NCBI GenBank assembly: GCA_038745585.1
Contig: JBCDLH010000002.1
Coordinates: forward strand, 434,001 to 498,000
Direction of reading: 5' to 3'
DNA from: HLUCCA09 sp038745585
GTDB taxonomy: Bacteria; Pseudomonadota; Alphaproteobacteria; Rhodobacterales; Rhodobacteraceae
Length of the DNA stretch: 64,000 nucleotides
The position numbers were made by a program, and so were the translations under genes. Positions within the stretch are counted from its first letter, which is position 1. Each line of letters starts with the position of its first letter. Under the pieces are notes generated by a model that saw only the letters and a program-made list of their open reading frames with translations, did not search any database and was not told where the DNA came from. Of this stretch, positions 51,638 to 60,956 are shown piece by piece.

Positions 51638-52117
51638 ATGGCCGGATCGGTGAACAAAGTGATCCTGGTGGGCAATCTCGGGCGCGACCCCGAAGTGCGC
51701 ACGTTTCAGAACGGCGGCAAGGTTTGCAACCTACGGATCGCTACCTCGGAGAACTGGAAAGACCGCAATACCGGCGAGCGCCGCGAGAAGACCGAGTGGC
51801 ACTCGGTTGCGATCTTTTCGGAGCCGCTCGCGCGTATCGCCGAGCAGTACTTGCGCAAGGGCTCGAAGGTCTATCTCGAGGGCCAGCTTGAGACGCGCAA
51901 GTGGCAGGATCAATCGGGACAAGACAGATATTCTACCGAGGTCGTGCTGCGGCCCTACAAGAGCGAGCTGACGCTGCTCGACAGCCGGGGCGAAGGCGGC
52001 GGCGGGGGCGGCGGCTATGGTGGCGGCGGCGGCGGATATGTCGAGGACCGCTCAAGCGGTGGTTATGGCGGCGGCACACCGGCCGGTGGCGACATCGAGG
52101 ACGAGATCCCCTTTTAG
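51638..52117 (+). CDS. ssb: Single-stranded DNA-binding protein
   Basis: The 159-aa SSB. The OB-fold runs from NKVILVGNLGRDPEVR to RYSTEVVL (about residues 6-110). Then follow a glycine-rich linker (GGGGGGYGGGGGGY) and the conserved acidic tip DEIPF that recruits partner proteins. ATG 51638 follows GGGAGTAGGGGC. The gene is convergent with aroB. Confidence 0.98.
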   Translation: MAGSVNKVILVGNLGRDPEVRTFQNGGKVCNLRIATSENWKDRNTGERREKTEWHSVAIFSEPLARIAEQYLRKGSKVYLEGQLETRKWQDQSGQDRYSTEVVLRPYKSELTLLDSRGEGGGGGGGYGGGGGGYVEDRSSGGYGGGTPAGGDIEDEIPF

Positions 52118-52145
52118 ACGCCCGGCTTTAGACAAGATCGCCCGG

Positions 52146-53321
52146 TCACTGACGCACGGCACCCGCCGGGCATCGCGTGCTCAGCGCATCCTTCAGCAGG
52201 CGCAGGACCTCCGCTTCGGGGACGTCCGCGCTGACAAACGCCGCGCCTATGGCGCGGGCGAGGATGAAGCGGAGCTTGCCGTCGAGGACTTTTTTGTCCT
52301 GCATCATCAGCGCCATGAGCCCCTCCGCATCGGGCAAACTCCCGGGCACATCGGAGAGCGTGCGCGGCATCCCCATCTCCGCGAGATGGGCGCGCAAGCG
52401 CGACGGCTCCTCTTGCGCACATAGCCCAAGCCATGCCGAGAGGTCGAAGGCGAGGGCCATCCCGAGCGCGACACCCTCGCCGTGGAGCAGCCGTTCGGAA
52501 TAGCCCGTGGCCGCCTCAAGGGCATGGCCAAACGTGTGCCCGAGATTGAGAAGCGCGCGGTCCCCTTGCTCGGTCTCGTCGCGCACCACGATCTCGGCCT
52601 TCATCTCACAGGACCGGCGGACCGCATGGGCCCGTGCGGTCCGGTCCCCCCTGGCGATCGCGGCGCCGTTTTCCTCTAACCAAGCGAAGAATTCGGCATC
52701 GCCGAGCGCGCCATATTTGACGACCTCGGCATAACCCGAGAGGAGATCGCGGCCAGGCAGCGTGTCGAGGAGCGCAATATCCGCCAAGACGCGCGCGGGC
52801 TGGTGGAACGCACCAATCAGGTTCTTGCCGTGCACCGAGTTGATACCGGTCTTACCGCCGACCGAACTGTCGACCTGCGCGAGAAGCGTCGTGGGGATCT
52901 GCACAAAGCCTACACCGCGCCGCAGAACCGCAGCCGCAAACCCTGCGAGATCCCCGATCACGCCGCCGCCGAAGGCAATGACGATATCGCGCCGCTCGAT
53001 CTTTTCTTCCAAAAGCCAATCGACAGCGCGCTTGAACGGCGCCCAGCCCTTCGTTGTCTCGCCGGGCGGCAGCGCGAGCGCGGTGCTGGCGATCCCCTCG
53101 GCGCGAAGCGCCGCCTCCAGCGGGCCAAGATGCGCCGCGGCGACCCGCTCTTCGGTCAAGATGGCGACGCGGGGCCGGTGAAGAAGCGGCAAAAGCTCGG
53201 CCCCTGCCCGCTCCAAAAGACCCGCACCGATCCGAATGTCGTAGGCGCGCTGCCCGAGCGGGACATGGACCGTGTGAGTGACCGCTGCGTCTGCGGCTTC
53301 TGCCATGGGCGATGCGCTCAT
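52146..53321 (-). CDS. aroB: 3-dehydroquinate synthase
   Basis: A 391-aa enzyme converting DAHP to 3-dehydroquinate in the shikimate pathway. NAD-binding and catalytic segments include GGGVIGDLAGFAA, PTTLLAQVDSSVGGKTGIN, HGKNLIGAFHQP and the metal ligands in NLGHTFGHALE. It overlaps aroK by four bases, the usual aroK-aroB arrangement. Confidence 0.98.
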   Translation of the reverse strand: MSASPMAEAADAAVTHTVHVPLGQRAYDIRIGAGLLERAGAELLPLLHRPRVAILTEERVAAAHLGPLEAALRAEGIASTALALPPGETTKGWAPFKRAVDWLLEEKIERRDIVIAFGGGVIGDLAGFAAAVLRRGVGFVQIPTTLLAQVDSSVGGKTGINSVHGKNLIGAFHQPARVLADIALLDTLPGRDLLSGYAEVVKYGALGDAEFFAWLEENGAAIARGDRTARAHAVRRSCEMKAEIVVRDETEQGDRALLNLGHTFGHALEAATGYSERLLHGEGVALGMALAFDLSAWLGLCAQEEPSRLRAHLAEMGMPRTLSDVPGSLPDAEGLMALMMQDKKVLDGKLRFILARAIGAAFVSADVPEAEVLRLLKDALSTRCPAGAVRQ

Positions 53322-53869
53322 CGCTCCTCCCCATCCAAAACGTCGGGCCGTCGCTGTAGCGTCTCCACGACCCGCTCGACCATATCGGCCACCGAAACCT
53401 GCGCATCCGAGCGCACTGTCAGATCCGCAAGCGCATAATTTGGGCGGCGCTCATCATAAAGGACTGCCAAAGTCCCGCGCGGATCGTCGGTCTTCAAGAG
53501 CGGGCGGGTCGATTTGTGGCGGACGCGGTTCCAGAGCACATCGAGCTCGGCATCGAGCCAGACGGCCACGCCGTGCCCCGAGATCAGCGCGCGGTTCTCC
53601 GGCTTCAGCCACGCGCCACCTCCCGTCGAGAGGATGCCTGCCGGGCCCTGCATCAGACGCGCAATGACCTCGGCCTCGCGGTCGCGAAAAAATGCTTCGC
53701 CATCGCGCTCAAAGATCTCGGCGATGCTCATGCGGGCGGCCTCCTCGATTTCGGCGTCGCTGTCGAGAAAAGGCACGCCGAGCCGCCGCGCCAGCGCGGT
53801 CCCCACGGCGGTCTTGCCCGCCCCCATCATGCCGACCAACACGACAGTTTTGCGCAGCCGGAGGCCCAT
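53318..53869 (-). CDS. aroK: Shikimate kinase
   Basis: A 183-aa shikimate kinase that phosphorylates shikimate with ATP. P-loop MMGAGKTAVG, shikimate-binding DSDAEIE, the GGGAWL motif and RPLL lid are visible. The start is uncertain: ATG 53869 is used, and alphaproteobacterial homologues may start a little upstream. Co-transcribed with aroB. Confidence 0.95.
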   Translation of the reverse strand: MGLRLRKTVVLVGMMGAGKTAVGTALARRLGVPFLDSDAEIEEAARMSIAEIFERDGEAFFRDREAEVIARLMQGPAGILSTGGGAWLKPENRALISGHGVAVWLDAELDVLWNRVRHKSTRPLLKTDDPRGTLAVLYDERRPNYALADLTVRSDAQVSVADMVERVVETLQRRPDVLDGEER

Positions 53870-54119
53870 CGGCGCGGTCCCCTCGTCTCTCCCAATGATG
53901 TCGGAGCTTTGCCCGATGACACCCCGATGTCTCGTCGGAGCACTTCTGGCCTTGAATGACGTGAAATCGGGCGCAAGGCCATATATAACCTGCGCAGAAC
54001 AGGCGAGCGCCCGACAGAGGCGCGAGGCATCGCGCGCGAGCGACGAGTCGTAAAGGCCTGGAAACTCGATCAAAGGCGGGCCGACACAAAGGCAGGAACG
54101 CAGGCAGGAGACGGGGCAC

Positions 54120-54260
54120 ATGGTCGGGAAACTCGTTAGGTTTCTATTCGTGATCTTCATTCTCGCCGCCATCGGCTTTGTCATCTTCGCCTATATCGGC
54201 GATCTCGACCCGACGCAGGAGCGCGTGACGGAGCCTGTCGAGTTGGAGTTCTCCAGATGA
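54120..54260 (+). CDS. Small membrane protein, 46 aa
   Basis: ATG 54120 to TGA 54258-54260 encodes 46 residues: a basic N-terminus, one membrane helix (LVRFLFVIFILAAIGFVIFAYI) and an acidic tail. Its TGA overlaps the start of the next gene (ATGA at 54257), so the two are coupled. It is too short for many gene finders. Function unknown. Confidence 0.75.
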   Translation: MVGKLVRFLFVIFILAAIGFVIFAYIGDLDPTQERVTEPVELEFSR

Positions 54261-55849
54261 GAGTGTGGAGCGATTTTCAGGCACGTGCAAAGACCGCCCT
54301 GTCAGGCGTCCTGCGGCAGACCTGCGCCATTGCTGTCTTGGTTCCAACCTCGCTTGCCGCGCAAGACCAACAGCCCTTGTCCTCGATCGACTGGCTCTCG
54401 GACAGTCTCGCCGAAGAGGCCGCGCTCCGCCCGCAACGCCGCGCGCAGGACGGCAGCCCGCGGGGCGTATCGGTCGCCCCGGTCACAGTGACGACGCTTG
54501 ACGTCGCTGCGCCCGACGGCGCGGGGCTTGCGGGCTCTGGCGAAACTGGGCTTGCGGCAACGCTTTGGGGCCCGACGACGACCGACGCTATTGCCCGCCG
54601 CCTCGCCGCGTGGCCGAACGAGTCTCTGCCCGCGGCGCGCGCTGCGCTCGAAAGGCTGATCCTGGCGCGGCTCAACCCGCCGCTCGACGGCGGTACGCCC
54701 GGCGCGCTCATCGTTGCCCGGATCGACACGCTCTTGCGCCTGGGCGCGCTCGATCAGGCCGCAGCACTTCTCCGCGAGGCGGGGACAGAGCGGCCCGAGC
54801 TCTTCCGCCGCGCCTTTGATGTCGCGCTCCTCCAGGGCCGCGAGAATGAGGGCTGCGCGCAGCTCCAGGCGAGCCCCGGGATCGCGCCCTCGTTGCCCGT
54901 ACGGATCTTCTGTCTCGCGCGGTCCGGCGATTGGTCGGCTGCGGCACTGACGCTGGAGACCGCGGATGCACTGGGGCAGCTTTCGCCGCTCGAAGACGCG
55001 CTGCTGGCCCGGTTCCTCGAGCCCGAGATCGCCGAGCTTGCGCCGCCGCTGCCGCGGATTTCGATGCCGACACCGCTCGAATGGCGTATGCTTGAGGCGA
55101 TCGGCGAGCGGCAATCGACGGCTGGGTTGCCGCGGGCCTTTGCCCATGCCGATCTGCGTGAGACCGCCGGTTGGAAGAGCCGGATCGAGGCAACTGAACG
55201 GCTCGTGCGCTCCGGCGCGCTCCCGCCCGAGCGACTGAACACGGTCTATCGTGAGCGCTCGGCCGCCGCCTCGGGCGGTGTGTGGGACCGCGTCGCACTC
55301 GTCGAGGACCTGCGCCTTGCGCTCGAGGCGGACCGCCCGCGCGCGGTCGCCCGCGCTCTGCCCGAGGCATGGGCGGCCATGCAAGCTGGCGGGCTCGCCG
55401 TGCCCTTCGCCGAGGCCCTCGCGCCGTGTCTTGTGCCTGTTGCGCTCGACGGAGAGGCAGCCCTTCTTGCCCACCGGATCGCGCTTCTTTCGGAGCGTTA
55501 CGAGGACGCGGCACTCACCCCGCCCGACGGCGCGGACGCCCTGTCGCTTGCGCTCGCGCGCGGCCTACCACCCGAGCCGGGGAGCTGGGACCAGCGCGAC
55601 CCGCTTGCCGCCGCGCTCGCCGCCGCCTTTGCCCCAACCCCGCCAGCGCCGACCCCGCGCATCGCCGGGCTGGCGGAGACCGGGCGGATCGGCGAGGCGC
55701 TGATCGAAGCACTGTTGATCGCGGCGCGCGGCGCCGAAGCGGACCCGGGGGATCTCGCCGCAGCACTGGCCTTTCTACGGGGCGCCGGGATGGAGGAGAC
55801 CGCGCGCCGGGCCGCGCTCCAGATCCACCTTTTGCGGGGTCGGGCGTGA
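54257..55849 (+). CDS. Periplasmic Ala-rich conserved protein, 530 aa
   Basis: A 530-aa Ala/Leu/Arg-rich protein with an N-terminal signal region (residues about 10-35) followed by helical, repeat-like sequence that may fold as TPR-like pairs. In Rhodobacteraceae, homologues are sometimes called antifreeze glycopeptide polyprotein, a misleading name. It is coupled at both ends (ATGA overlaps with the small membrane protein and xerD). Role unknown; co-expression with xerD suggests an envelope or division link. Confidence 0.75.
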   Translation: MRVWSDFQARAKTALSGVLRQTCAIAVLVPTSLAAQDQQPLSSIDWLSDSLAEEAALRPQRRAQDGSPRGVSVAPVTVTTLDVAAPDGAGLAGSGETGLAATLWGPTTTDAIARRLAAWPNESLPAARAALERLILARLNPPLDGGTPGALIVARIDTLLRLGALDQAAALLREAGTERPELFRRAFDVALLQGRENEGCAQLQASPGIAPSLPVRIFCLARSGDWSAAALTLETADALGQLSPLEDALLARFLEPEIAELAPPLPRISMPTPLEWRMLEAIGERQSTAGLPRAFAHADLRETAGWKSRIEATERLVRSGALPPERLNTVYRERSAAASGGVWDRVALVEDLRLALEADRPRAVARALPEAWAAMQAGGLAVPFAEALAPCLVPVALDGEAALLAHRIALLSERYEDAALTPPDGADALSLALARGLPPEPGSWDQRDPLAAALAAAFAPTPPAPTPRIAGLAETGRIGEALIEALLIAARGAEADPGDLAAALAFLRGAGMEETARRAALQIHLLRGRA

Positions 55850-56790
55850 CTGGCGCGCCGGAGGGGTCGGGGCGCTGGATCTCGCTTTTTCTCGACGCCC
55901 AAGCCGCAGAACTCGACGCCGCGCGGAACACGCTCCTCGCCTATGGGCGGGACCTTTTGGCCTTTGACGCATGGGCGGGCGGGCGCGGGCGGGCGTTCGC
56001 CCAGGTCTCGCGGGACGATATCGAGGCCTATCTCATCGCATGCGAGGCCGAAGGGCTCGCTCGGGCGACGCGCGCCCGGCGGCTCTCGGCGATCCGTCAG
56101 CTCTTTCGCTTTGCCCATGCCGAAGGCTGGCGCGCCGACGATCCGGCGCAGCGGATCGTAGGGCCGGGCAAATCGAAGGCGCTGCCAAAGACGCTCTCGG
56201 TCGAGGAGGTCGACGCGCTCCTCGACGCCGCCCGACACTATGGGCGGACCGCCAAAGACCGCGCGCGCGGGCATTGCCTGATGCAGGTGCTCTACGCCAC
56301 CGGGCTGCGCGTCAGCGAACTGGTGTCGCTCCCGCTTTCGGCCGCGCGCGGCGATCCGGCCATGCTGCTGGTGACCGGCAAAAGCGGCCGGGACCGGATG
56401 GTGCCGCTCTCGCCGCCGGCGCGGGACGCACTCAAGGCCTGGGTCGCGCTGCGCGACGCCGAGGATGGCGAGGCGCGCGCCACGGGCCGCCCACCCGCGC
56501 GCGCGCTTTTCCCCTCTCGCGGTGCAGCAGGGCACATCACGCGGCAGGCCTTTTTCGTCTTGGTAAAGAACCTTGCCGCCATGGCCGGGATCCCACCGGC
56601 AAAGGTCACGCCCCATGCGCTGCGACACGCCTTTGCGACGCATCTGCTGGAAGGCGGCGCGGATTTGCGCGCGATCCAGACGCTGCTAGGGCATGCCGAT
56701 ATCTCAACAACCGAGATCTACACCCACGTGGTGGACGACCGGCTGCGCGCCCTTGTCGAGACCCACCATCCCCTGATGCGGGACGGATAG
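55846..56790 (+). CDS. xerD: Site-specific tyrosine recombinase XerD
   Basis: A 314-aa recombinase starting at GTG 55846 (GTGA overlap with the previous stop). The N-terminal SAM-like domain is followed by the catalytic domain: the Arg in YATGLRVSEL, HxxR in HALRHAF, the LLGHADIS His, and the Tyr nucleophile in TEIYTHV. With XerC and FtsK it resolves chromosome dimers at dif. It is a chromosomal gene, not part of the prophage. Confidence 0.93.
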   Translation: MTGAPEGSGRWISLFLDAQAAELDAARNTLLAYGRDLLAFDAWAGGRGRAFAQVSRDDIEAYLIACEAEGLARATRARRLSAIRQLFRFAHAEGWRADDPAQRIVGPGKSKALPKTLSVEEVDALLDAARHYGRTAKDRARGHCLMQVLYATGLRVSELVSLPLSAARGDPAMLLVTGKSGRDRMVPLSPPARDALKAWVALRDAEDGEARATGRPPARALFPSRGAAGHITRQAFFVLVKNLAAMAGIPPAKVTPHALRHAFATHLLEGGADLRAIQTLLGHADISTTEIYTHVVDDRLRALVETHHPLMRDG

Positions 56791-56797
56791 ACGGGGT

Positions 56798-56860
56798 GGG
56801 GGCGCTACCCCCGTCGCGCGCGGCGCGCCTCCCCCGGCATATTTTATGCCCAAAGAAGCG
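56798..56860. repeat. Rhodobacteraceae-type extragenic element, copy 1
   Basis: GGGGG-CGCTA-CCCCC, a GC-rich stretch, then CCCCCGGCATATTTTATGCC and CAAAGAAG lie between convergent xerD and the HNH gene. A similar element, inverted, lies at 63388-63442. Such G/C stem plus ATTTT-GCCAA(A)GAAG elements recur in rhodobacterial intergenic DNA and may act as bidirectional terminators. Confidence 0.55.
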
Positions 56861-56928
56861 TGTGAAAGGGGGACGATCTGCAGGGTGCGGCGGGCGACAT
56901 TGCGTCACGCAAACTCCGGCAGAGTGCG

Positions 56929-57513
56929 TCAGGCTTCGAGCTCTGCGTCCCAATAGAGGAAGTCGAGCCAGCTTTCGTGCAAGTAGTTCGGAGGGAATTT
57001 GCGACCCATATTGCGCAGCTCCTCCGCGCCGGGCTGACGCGGGGGCTTGCGCAGGCTGAGGCCGGCTTGACGCAGGGAGCGCGAGCCCTTGCGCAGGTTG
57101 CACGACGAACAGGCGGCGACGACATTCTCCCAACTCGTCGACCCGCCACGGGCGCGTGGCACCACGTGGTCGAACGTGAGATCGCCTTTCGCCCCGCAAT
57201 ACTGGCAGGTGAACTCATCCCGCAGAAAGAGGTTGAAGCGCGTAAAGGCCACACGTTTTTGCGGTTTGACGTAATCGCGGAGCACCACGACCGAAGGGAT
57301 TCGGATTTCCGTCGACGGGGAGCGGACCACCTCGTCATACTCTGCGACGATCTGGACCCGGTCGAGCCAGGCGGCCTTGATCGCCTCCTGCCAGGGCCAA
57401 AGGGAAAGGGGATAGTAGGAAAGGGGCCTGTAATCGGCGTTGAGAACGAGCGCCGGGTGGTGTTTCAGGCTGCTCTGCTCGCGTACGAACTGGGTCCTGA
57501 ACTCCGCGTTCAT
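56929..57513 (-). CDS. HNH endonuclease, chromosomal
   Basis: A 194-aa HNH protein. The zinc/HNH core is CQYCGAKGDLTFDHVVPRARGGSTSWENVVAACSSCN (about residues 105-141): CxxC, DHVxPR, NxxxACxxCN. The flanks match the chromosomal HNH family found next to Rhodobacteraceae housekeeping genes. ATG 57513 begins the conserved N-terminus. It probably has a repair or restriction-like role. The two terminal cysteine pairs should bind zinc. Confidence 0.88.
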   Translation of the reverse strand: MNAEFRTQFVREQSSLKHHPALVLNADYRPLSYYPLSLWPWQEAIKAAWLDRVQIVAEYDEVVRSPSTEIRIPSVVVLRDYVKPQKRVAFTRFNLFLRDEFTCQYCGAKGDLTFDHVVPRARGGSTSWENVVAACSSCNLRKGSRSLRQAGLSLRKPPRQPGAEELRNMGRKFPPNYLHESWLDFLYWDAELEA

Positions 57514-57731
57514 CGCCGTCGCTCTGCCTCCGTACTGCCGATCTTGCGCGTCATCGCCGCTCCACCTTTCGCTTGCAGGGACATCGGAGGCGAACCTCTG
57601 GGCCTCCGGCACCCCTATCTTTCCTAGGACGCACTATATATGGCGTTTTGATTCCCTCAACCCCCGCTAAATGCGGTGTTGGCGGGGGAGTACAAAGGGG
57701 ATGTGACACCGCGATGACGTCGGCGCGTTCC

Positions 57732-57821
57732 GGCGCGCCCGAGTAAGCCCACCTGCGCCCTGGCGCGCCCGAGCAAGCCCACCTGCGCCCCGGCGCGCCC
57801 GAGCAAGCCCACGCGCGCCGT
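57732..57821. repeat. 30-bp tandem repeat, three units
   Basis: Three near-identical copies of a 30-bp unit beginning GGCGCGCCCGAG start at 57732, 57762 and 57792; a partial lead-in precedes them. They lie 50 bp downstream of the NlpD-like gene, outside any gene. They could be a processing or binding site, or simple slippage. Confidence 0.75.
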
Positions 57822-57870
57822 GGCTCTTGTGGCTGATGCGCGTAAAGAGGCCCCTCCAGAATACGGGCGC

Positions 57871-59163
57871 CTACTGAATGTAGTCGTTCGGGTCGACAGC
57901 CGCGTTGCCATCGCGGACCTGAAACTGGAAGACTTGCGGTTCGGCATCGCCGATCTCGGCGAACGTCTCCCCTTGGGTGACGCGCCCGCCCTGACCAACG
58001 GCAAGATTGCGGACATTCACATAGACGGTGTTGAGCCCATCCTCATGTGCGATCAGCACGACGCGCGCTTCGCCGGCATCGCCCTCGACCGTGTCCTCCG
58101 AAATATAGCGGACGCGGCCGGCGCCGGCGGCGCGCACGGTGTCGCCCGGTGCGGCCGAGAACGCGATGCCTTCGCGTTCGCCCGCCTCAAAATCGGCAAC
58201 GATCGGCGCGTCGACCGGCAAAAGAAAGCGACCCTCTCCGACTGAGGCTTGCGTGCGCTCTTGGCCGAGGTTGGGCGAGGCCGGCAGATCTTGCGCCGCC
58301 GCGGCCGAGCTCTCGGTCCCGCCCCCGGCGGAGGCGACCGAGGGCGTATCGGGAGGGAGCGGCTGCGCCGCAGAGGGGGGCGTGGGCGTGGGCGAGCCCG
58401 TGCCCGGGGCGGTCGTCGCGGCGGGCGGCGGCGCACTGGCGACCTGGGCAGCGGCGGGGGGGATCAAAAGATACTGCCCGGTCCGCACCGTGAACTCCCG
58501 GTCGAGCCCGTTCCACTCGGCAAGCGCGGCGAGGGGCACGTCGTAGCGGCGGGCGATCGAAAAGGCGGTGTCGCCGGCGGCGACCTGGTGCCGGATCGGC
58601 TGCTCCCCCGATGAGCGCGCGGCCCCGCTGCGTTCGATCGTTTGCGTCCCCTCGGCCCGGTCAATGGCGTCGCCCGCAAGCGTCGCCACATCGACCTCGC
58701 CGGCCGGGCGGATCGGGCCGGTTGTGGCGGCACCGGTCGCGGGCGACGGCTCGGACACGCGGCGCGGAAGGGCCAGCACCTCGCCATTATTGAGAACGGC
58801 ATTGGCGGGTGCGCCGTTGAAGCGGGCAAGTTCTTCGGCCGGAAGGCCGATGCGCTCGGCCACGTCGGTCACCGTGTCGCCCCGGCGTGCGACGGCCACC
58901 TGATAGCCTGGATAGGAGATAATGCCCCGATCGTCGGGCGCGGGCCGTGCAGCCGTCGCCGAAAGGGCCGCATCGCTTGTGTCAAAGCCGTTGCCGAGAT
59001 CGCGCAGATCGAGATCCAAATCTGCGCAGCCCGACAGGAGCGCGAGGCTCGCGGCCCCGGCCCAAAGGAGGCGCGCCCGTGGCCGGCCTGCGTGTCGCGG
59101 TGCCTCACGCGCCCGCTGCATCGATACCGCGCCTGCACTTGCCAACGATCCCGTCCCCGTCAT
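57871..59163 (-). CDS. NlpD/EnvC-like LysM-M23 lipoprotein, degenerate peptidase
   Basis: About 430 aa. It has a lipobox LLSGC (Cys46), two LysM domains (YQVAVARRGDTVTDVAERIG near 86; HQVAAGDTAFSIARRYDVP near 190), a long Pro/Thr-rich linker and a C-terminal M23-fold domain. The M23 zinc ligands are missing: the His of the first motif is replaced (EGIAFSA) and HxH near the end is HEDGLNTVYVNV without the second His. This points to an amidase activator like NlpD or EnvC rather than an active endopeptidase. Start is 59163 or 59121. It precedes pcm and surE in the same direction. Confidence 0.88.
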   Translation of the reverse strand: MTGTGSLASAGAVSMQRAREAPRHAGRPRARLLWAGAASLALLSGCADLDLDLRDLGNGFDTSDAALSATAARPAPDDRGIISYPGYQVAVARRGDTVTDVAERIGLPAEELARFNGAPANAVLNNGEVLALPRRVSEPSPATGAATTGPIRPAGEVDVATLAGDAIDRAEGTQTIERSGAARSSGEQPIRHQVAAGDTAFSIARRYDVPLAALAEWNGLDREFTVRTGQYLLIPPAAAQVASAPPPAATTAPGTGSPTPTPPSAAQPLPPDTPSVASAGGGTESSAAAAQDLPASPNLGQERTQASVGEGRFLLPVDAPIVADFEAGEREGIAFSAAPGDTVRAAGAGRVRYISEDTVEGDAGEARVVLIAHEDGLNTVYVNVRNLAVGQGGRVTQGETFAEIGDAEPQVFQFQVRDGNAAVDPNDYIQ

Positions 59164-59249
59164 CGCTCTACTCCTCGATCGCGGCGCCCTCTTGCCGGGG
59201 TCTGCCGCCTGATGCCTCACGCTCAAGCCGCGCCGCAACCGGCGCCGCG

Positions 59250-59969
59250 TCAGCTTTGTCCCAACCCCTCTAGCAGGGGCACAAACCGTACCGGGATCAG
59301 CTCTTCGTATTCGAGCCCGCCTGCCCCGCGCCGCACCTTGATCAAGCGCTGCACGGCGTCGGACCGCCCCACCGGCACGACCATGATACCGCCCTCGCGC
59401 AATTGGGCCAAGAGGGGGCCGGGCGGGTCTTCGGCGGCGGCGGTGACGAGGATCCGGTCGAAGGGAGCCTGATCGCTGATCCCGAGCGCGCCGTCGCCTG
59501 TCAGCGCAATGACGTTGGTCAGTGCCAGCGCGTCGAAGGCCTCTTGGGCGGTGAGCGTCAGGTCGCGAAACCGCTCAACGGTGTACACCCGGCGCGCGAG
59601 CTGCGACAAGATCGCGGCTTGATAGCCCGAGCCCGTCCCCACTTCGAGGACCTTGTCGCGTGGGCCGATCTCGAGCGCCTGGCTCATCCGGCCGACAACC
59701 GAAGGTTGGCTGATCGTCTGGCCGCAGGGGATCGGCAGCGGCATGTCCTCATAGGCGTGATCGGCGAAATGCCCTTTCACGAAGAGACCGCGGTCGATCT
59801 TCTCCATCGCGTGAAGCACACGGCTATCCGTGACGCCATTGGAGCGGAGCGCGAAGAGAAACCGCATCTTGCGCTCGGCGAGATCCTCGGAGCTGAGCGC
59901 GTCCGACGGCGCTGCTTTGGGGGCCGCGTCCCCATCGCCGTCATCCGCTGCGTCGCCGTTCTGGGGCAT
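59250..59969 (-). CDS. pcm: Protein-L-isoaspartate O-methyltransferase
   Basis: A 239-aa repair methyltransferase for isoaspartyl residues. It has the N-terminal acidic extension, DRGLFV, the conserved PIPCGQTISQPSVVGRM segment, the SAM loop VGTGSGYQAA and the C-terminal VPVGRSDAVQ. Its partner surE lies upstream (5 bp apart), as in many proteobacteria. Confidence 0.96.
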   Translation of the reverse strand: MPQNGDAADDGDGDAAPKAAPSDALSSEDLAERKMRFLFALRSNGVTDSRVLHAMEKIDRGLFVKGHFADHAYEDMPLPIPCGQTISQPSVVGRMSQALEIGPRDKVLEVGTGSGYQAAILSQLARRVYTVERFRDLTLTAQEAFDALALTNVIALTGDGALGISDQAPFDRILVTAAAEDPPGPLLAQLREGGIMVVPVGRSDAVQRLIKVRRGAGGLEYEELIPVRFVPLLEGLGQS

Positions 59970-59974
59970 TGCCG

Positions 59975-60763
59975 TTACTCCAATACGGTCTTGAGCTCCG
60001 CTAGCCTGTCATGCGCGGTAAGATCCGCGCGCATCGGTGTGATCGAGATATAGCCTTCGAGATTGACCGCGGCATCGGTGCCGGGCGCGGTGGGCACGTC
60101 CTGCCGCCCGCCCGTGACCCACAAAAACCGCCGCCCCGAGGGCGCAGTATGCGGGGCGACGGCAAAGCCTGGCCCGTCGCGCCAGCCCTGGGGGACGACA
60201 CGCCGCCCCAGAACGTCGACCGCGGCAACGGGGGGAAAGTTGACATTGTAGAACAGGCGATAGCCCCCGGCGCTGCCCCAATGTCCCTTTTCGAGCAGAT
60301 CGCGCACCAGGGCGGCCCCATGCCGACGGGAGGCTTCGAACGGGTCCTCAGCCTGCGCAATGCGCGGGCCATAGTATTGCGAGAGCGCGATCGCGCGCAT
60401 GCCCTGGAGCGCCCCCTCCATCGCGCCGCCAAGCGTGCCGGAATAAACGGCGTTCTCGGCCGAGTTGTTGCCGCGATTGACGCCGGAGAGCACAAGATCG
60501 GGCGGGCTCTCCTTTAGGACATCGTGGATGCCCGCGAGAACGCAATCGGCGGGCGAGCCCTCGGCGGCGAAGCGGCGCGGGCCCATCTCCGCGATCATCG
60601 TCGGATGGGTATAGGAGATCATGTGGCCGACGCCCGATTGCTCAAAGGCGGGCGCCACGATCCAGACCTCGCCGTCGGGCCCGGCGATCTCGGTCGCGAT
60701 CTCATGGAGCACGCCCAGCCCCGGCGCATTAATCCCGTCGTCATTGGTGATGAGGATGCGCAT
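59975..60763 (-). CDS. surE: 5'-nucleotidase SurE
   Basis: A 262-aa metal-dependent nucleoside 5'-monophosphate phosphatase. ILITNDDGINAPGL has the DD metal ligands, and SGVNRGNNSAEN plus YSGTLGGAMEG complete the active site. ATG 60763 starts the conserved domain. It shares an operon with pcm and the NlpD-like gene. Confidence 0.97.
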   Translation of the reverse strand: MRILITNDDGINAPGLGVLHEIATEIAGPDGEVWIVAPAFEQSGVGHMISYTHPTMIAEMGPRRFAAEGSPADCVLAGIHDVLKESPPDLVLSGVNRGNNSAENAVYSGTLGGAMEGALQGMRAIALSQYYGPRIAQAEDPFEASRRHGAALVRDLLEKGHWGSAGGYRLFYNVNFPPVAAVDVLGRRVVPQGWRDGPGFAVAPHTAPSGRRFLWVTGGRQDVPTAPGTDAAVNLEGYISITPMRADLTAHDRLAELKTVLE

Positions 60764-60956
60764 TTGCCCCGCCCTGCCCTGGCTTGCCCTGCCCGCTTTG
60801 ACGTTGAGTAGACGAGTGCCGCGGGGATGTGAAGCGGGGGGCGCGTTCCCGCGTGCTGCCCCGGTTGCGCGCCAGCCTGGCCAGAGGACGTGAGGCAACG
60901 TCGCGTACCGACATTTGCCAGCAAGAAGAAGAGGCAGCCTTGCGCTGGAAACCGAT

